DNA of 64,000 nucleotides from Paenibacillus alkaliterrae (GTDB lineage Bacteria > Bacillota > Bacilli > Paenibacillales > Paenibacillaceae): the NCBI RefSeq assembly GCF_021532375.1, contig NZ_JAKGAP010000007.1, positions 181,429 to 245,428 of the forward strand, written 5' to 3'. Shown here piece after piece: positions 61,710-64,000 of the stretch. Below the pieces are notes generated by a model. The model was not told where the DNA came from and did not search any database. It saw only the letters and a program-made list of their open reading frames with translations. The position numbers and the translations under genes were made by a program. Each line of letters begins with the position of its first letter. Positions within the stretch are counted from its first letter, which is position 1.

Positions 61710-63878
61710 ATGTCAACCAGAGTAGCGTACTTTTCAGCGGAGTTCGGGATTGATGGATCTTTACCGATTTACTCGGGCGGGCTTGGTATATTGGCAGGCG
61801 ACCACATTAAGGCTGCAAACGAATTAGGCCTTCCGCTAATCGGAGTCGGCATTTTTTACCAAAAAGGTTATTTCAAGCAGCGTATTCGGGAGGATGGCGT
61901 ACAGGAACATATATACCCTGAGATAGATACCGCCAAGCTTCCCTTGGTACAGGTGCTGGACCGGGAGGGGCGCCCGCTAACCATTAAGGTACCGATGATA
62001 AACCGCAGCGTTTACCTAAAAGCCTGGTGCCTGCATGTGGGGCAGGTTCCCGTCTATCTGTTGAATTCGGATGTGGATGAAAATGATGAGCATGATCGGC
62101 GGTTGACTGACAATCTGTATCCAAGCGACCCGGATATGCGGATTAGCCAGGAGATTATTCTTGGCATCGGCGGCGTGCGGCTATTGCATGCGCTTGGTAT
62201 GGAGCCGGATGTTTGGCATATGAATGAAGGACATTCTGCTTTCTTGACGTTTGAAAGGATACGCAGCTATTCGGCTGAAGGCATAGACTTCGGTACCTCA
62301 TTGGAAGTGGTAAAGTCAAGCACAGTTTTTACGACCCATACACCAGTACCTGCAGGGCATGATAAATTCAGCATGCAAATGATGGACCATTATTTTGGAG
62401 ACTTTTATTGGCAGCTGGGAACGGATAGGGACACGATTTTGGGGCTCGGCAGGTTGGGGGAGGAATTCAATATGACCCGCCTTGCCATGAATACGTCATC
62501 GAGGGTAAACGGCGTAAGCAAGCTTCATGAAAAAGTAACGAAAGGTTTATTCCATCAATGGATGCCCTATATTCCGGAGCAGGATATCCCTGTAGAATCG
62601 ATTACGAACGGGGTTCATATCGGAACCTGGTTATCCTCCGGTTTGAAGGAGCTGTTGGACCGGTACCTTCCACAAGATTGGGAAATCCGATCCGCAGATC
62701 CGGCCGTATGGGTGCCTGTCCGGGAAATTCCGGTTGAACAATTGTGGGAGCATCACCAGCGGGTAAAATCCGGAATGATTCAGAAACTGGGTTTCTCGAA
62801 ACTGAAGTCACCGGAAGGAACATTAATGATTGGGTTTGCCAGGCGATTTGCCACATACAAAAGAGCTTTGTTAATTTTTCAGGACTTAGACCGTTTAGAC
62901 AAAATTGTGAATGATCCGCAGCATCCCGTCTGTTTTGTATTTGCAGGAAAAGCGCATCCTGCCGATGGACCCGGACAGGAATTGATCCGCAAAATCGTAG
63001 AAATCTCCAAGATGGAACGCTTTAAGAAACGCATATTGGTCATGGAAAATTATGATATGAACAACGCGAAATGGCTGGTTCAAGGCGTTGATGTTTGGCT
63101 CAACACACCTGTCAAGCCGATGGAGGCAAGCGGTACAAGTGGACAAAAGGCAGCGTTGAACGGCGTGCTTAACTGCAGTGTGCTCGACGGATGGTGGAAC
63201 GAGGGATATAACGGACGGAACGGATGGGCTATTGAAGGAGCCATGAAGGGAAGCATGGAGCACCAAGCCCGGGTAGACAGCGACACCTTGTACCGTCTTT
63301 TTGAAGAGGAAATCGTTCCCTTATATTATAAACATAACGAGCAGGCGGTTCCGGTTGGGTGGGTCAATAAGATGAAAGAGTCCATTTGCACTCTTGCTCC
63401 CCGTTTTAATACCCACCGGATGGTCAGCGACTACTGGAATCGGATTTATGTGCCGACTGCATCCCGCGGCAAACGTTTTGTCGCAAATGACTTTGAGATC
63501 GCCAAAAGGGTAAGCGCGTACAAGAGATTTATCCGAGAGCATTGGAATAAGGTAAGCGTAAAGAAAAAGAATACTTTTTCAACACAGGGCACGAGGATCG
63601 GTTTTACCGAGACGTTCTTTCAGGTCCATGTCCATTTAGGTCCGATTTGGGAAAAGGATATCCGTCTGGAAGTGGTCGGTTCCGACGGGAAGGATGGTAT
63701 CTGGAAAGTAAAGCTTAAGTTAGCCGAGAAGCTTGAAAACAACTTGTATCGGTACGAAGGCTCTTTGTGCGATAAGCATGACGCATTATTACATTCGAAT
63801 GCCAACGTCCGCGTTATTCCGGTAAGTCCCGAGTTCAACAATGATTTTGAAATGGAATTGACCGCCTGGGGAGAGTAA
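61710..63878 (+). CDS. glgP: Alpha-glucan phosphorylase
   Basis: GT35 family PLP enzyme releasing glucose 1-phosphate from glycogen or maltodextrin, of the Thermotoga/archaeal alpha-glucan phosphorylase type. YFSAEFGIDGSLPIYSGGLG and LAGDHIKAANELG start the N-domain; VWHMNEGHSAF, TTHTPVPAGHD and the C-terminal PLP site MEASGTSGQKAALNG (Lys near residue 480) are intact. The product is 722 residues from ATG 61710 (AGAGGTGAG upstream), shorter than the roughly 850 of the classical form because it lacks the N-terminal extension of about 100 residues. No glycogen-synthesis genes are adjacent. Confidence 0.92.
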   Translation: MSTRVAYFSAEFGIDGSLPIYSGGLGILAGDHIKAANELGLPLIGVGIFYQKGYFKQRIREDGVQEHIYPEIDTAKLPLVQVLDREGRPLTIKVPMINRSVYLKAWCLHVGQVPVYLLNSDVDENDEHDRRLTDNLYPSDPDMRISQEIILGIGGVRLLHALGMEPDVWHMNEGHSAFLTFERIRSYSAEGIDFGTSLEVVKSSTVFTTHTPVPAGHDKFSMQMMDHYFGDFYWQLGTDRDTILGLGRLGEEFNMTRLAMNTSSRVNGVSKLHEKVTKGLFHQWMPYIPEQDIPVESITNGVHIGTWLSSGLKELLDRYLPQDWEIRSADPAVWVPVREIPVEQLWEHHQRVKSGMIQKLGFSKLKSPEGTLMIGFARRFATYKRALLIFQDLDRLDKIVNDPQHPVCFVFAGKAHPADGPGQELIRKIVEISKMERFKKRILVMENYDMNNAKWLVQGVDVWLNTPVKPMEASGTSGQKAALNGVLNCSVLDGWWNEGYNGRNGWAIEGAMKGSMEHQARVDSDTLYRLFEEEIVPLYYKHNEQAVPVGWVNKMKESICTLAPRFNTHRMVSDYWNRIYVPTASRGKRFVANDFEIAKRVSAYKRFIREHWNKVSVKKKNTFSTQGTRIGFTETFFQVHVHLGPIWEKDIRLEVVGSDGKDGIWKVKLKLAEKLENNLYRYEGSLCDKHDALLHSNANVRVIPVSPEFNNDFEMELTAWGE

Positions 63879-63995
63879 CGAAAGTTTTTATAGAAAAGTT
63901 TATTCTAGGAGTCTGTCCGACGAAACAGGATTTTGTCCCGCACGCCTCGAATTTATTAGATAAATAGTAATGGACGTGTAAAGGAGTGAAGTCGC

Positions 63996-64000
63996 ATGGC
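63996..64000 (+). CDS. Start of a further gene at the window edge
   Basis: ATG 63996 is preceded by AAAGGAG at 63980-63986 with suitable spacing. Only the start codon and two bases are in the window. The 117 bases before it, after glgP, show no clear terminator. Confidence 0.5.

Overview
The window is a gene-dense stretch of chromosome from a spore-forming Firmicute, most likely Paenibacillus or a close relative such as Cohnella. The evidence is the gene order shared with Bacillus (ypjD-dapB-mgsA-bshB1-bshA-cca-birA-panBCD-dinG), bacillithiol genes, cotJABC spore-coat genes, a fused double dynamin (DynA), an S-layer-homology protein, strong AGGAGG ribosome binding sites, frequent GTG and TTG starts, and a Pro T-box. 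No rRNA, tRNA, prophage, insertion sequence or CRISPR array was found.

Layout. 1-9500: end of a MazG-like gene, a TPR protein, dapB, mgsA, bshB1, bshA, cca and birA, then a structured leader with a terminator in front of panBCD, and a second TPR protein. 9519-19941: dinG, rex, an MTA/SAH deaminase and a YpmB-like protein; a membrane protein paired with an unusually short FtsH-type protease; a 3-hydroxyacyl-CoA dehydrogenase coupled to ackA; and dnaD. 19942-20520: a small AT-rich island with an 81-residue protein and a broken retropepsin-like gene. 20557-28559 (minus strand): mtnE, then a proline T-box operon proB-proA-proC-mtnW-mtnX-mtnB. 28682-32641: mtnU, a LysR regulator and leuCD. 32743-38512: a cell-wall amidase, a GerM-domain lipoprotein, an SLH protein, endonuclease III and a small unknown. 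38524-47469: dynA, a heterodimeric ABC exporter and purT behind a structured leader. 47557-53763: small proteins, parE-parC, a 55-residue gene antisense to the parC end, and a MarR regulator with a palindromic operator. 53785-64000: CapA-like protein, an RluA-type pseudouridine synthase, a methyltransferase, araA with two AraR-like operators, cotJABC, a secreted unknown, a soluble histidine kinase, an alpha-glucan phosphorylase and the start of one more gene.

How the genes work together. Most loci are biosynthetic or housekeeping: lysine, pantothenate, proline, leucine, methionine salvage, bacillithiol, tRNA maturation and topoisomerase IV. MtaD, MtnE, MtnU, MtnW, MtnX and MtnB cover much of the handling of methylthioadenosine, but MtnA and MtnK are not here. 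The most unusual points are the placement of methionine-salvage genes behind a proline T-box, the compact FtsH homologue with an adjacent membrane partner, the purT leader whose long stem ends in a U-run and buries the ribosome binding site, an ABC pair whose deviations fall in one ATP site, and an alanine at the quinolone-contact position of ParC. All family assignments come from reading the sequence; none was checked by database search.
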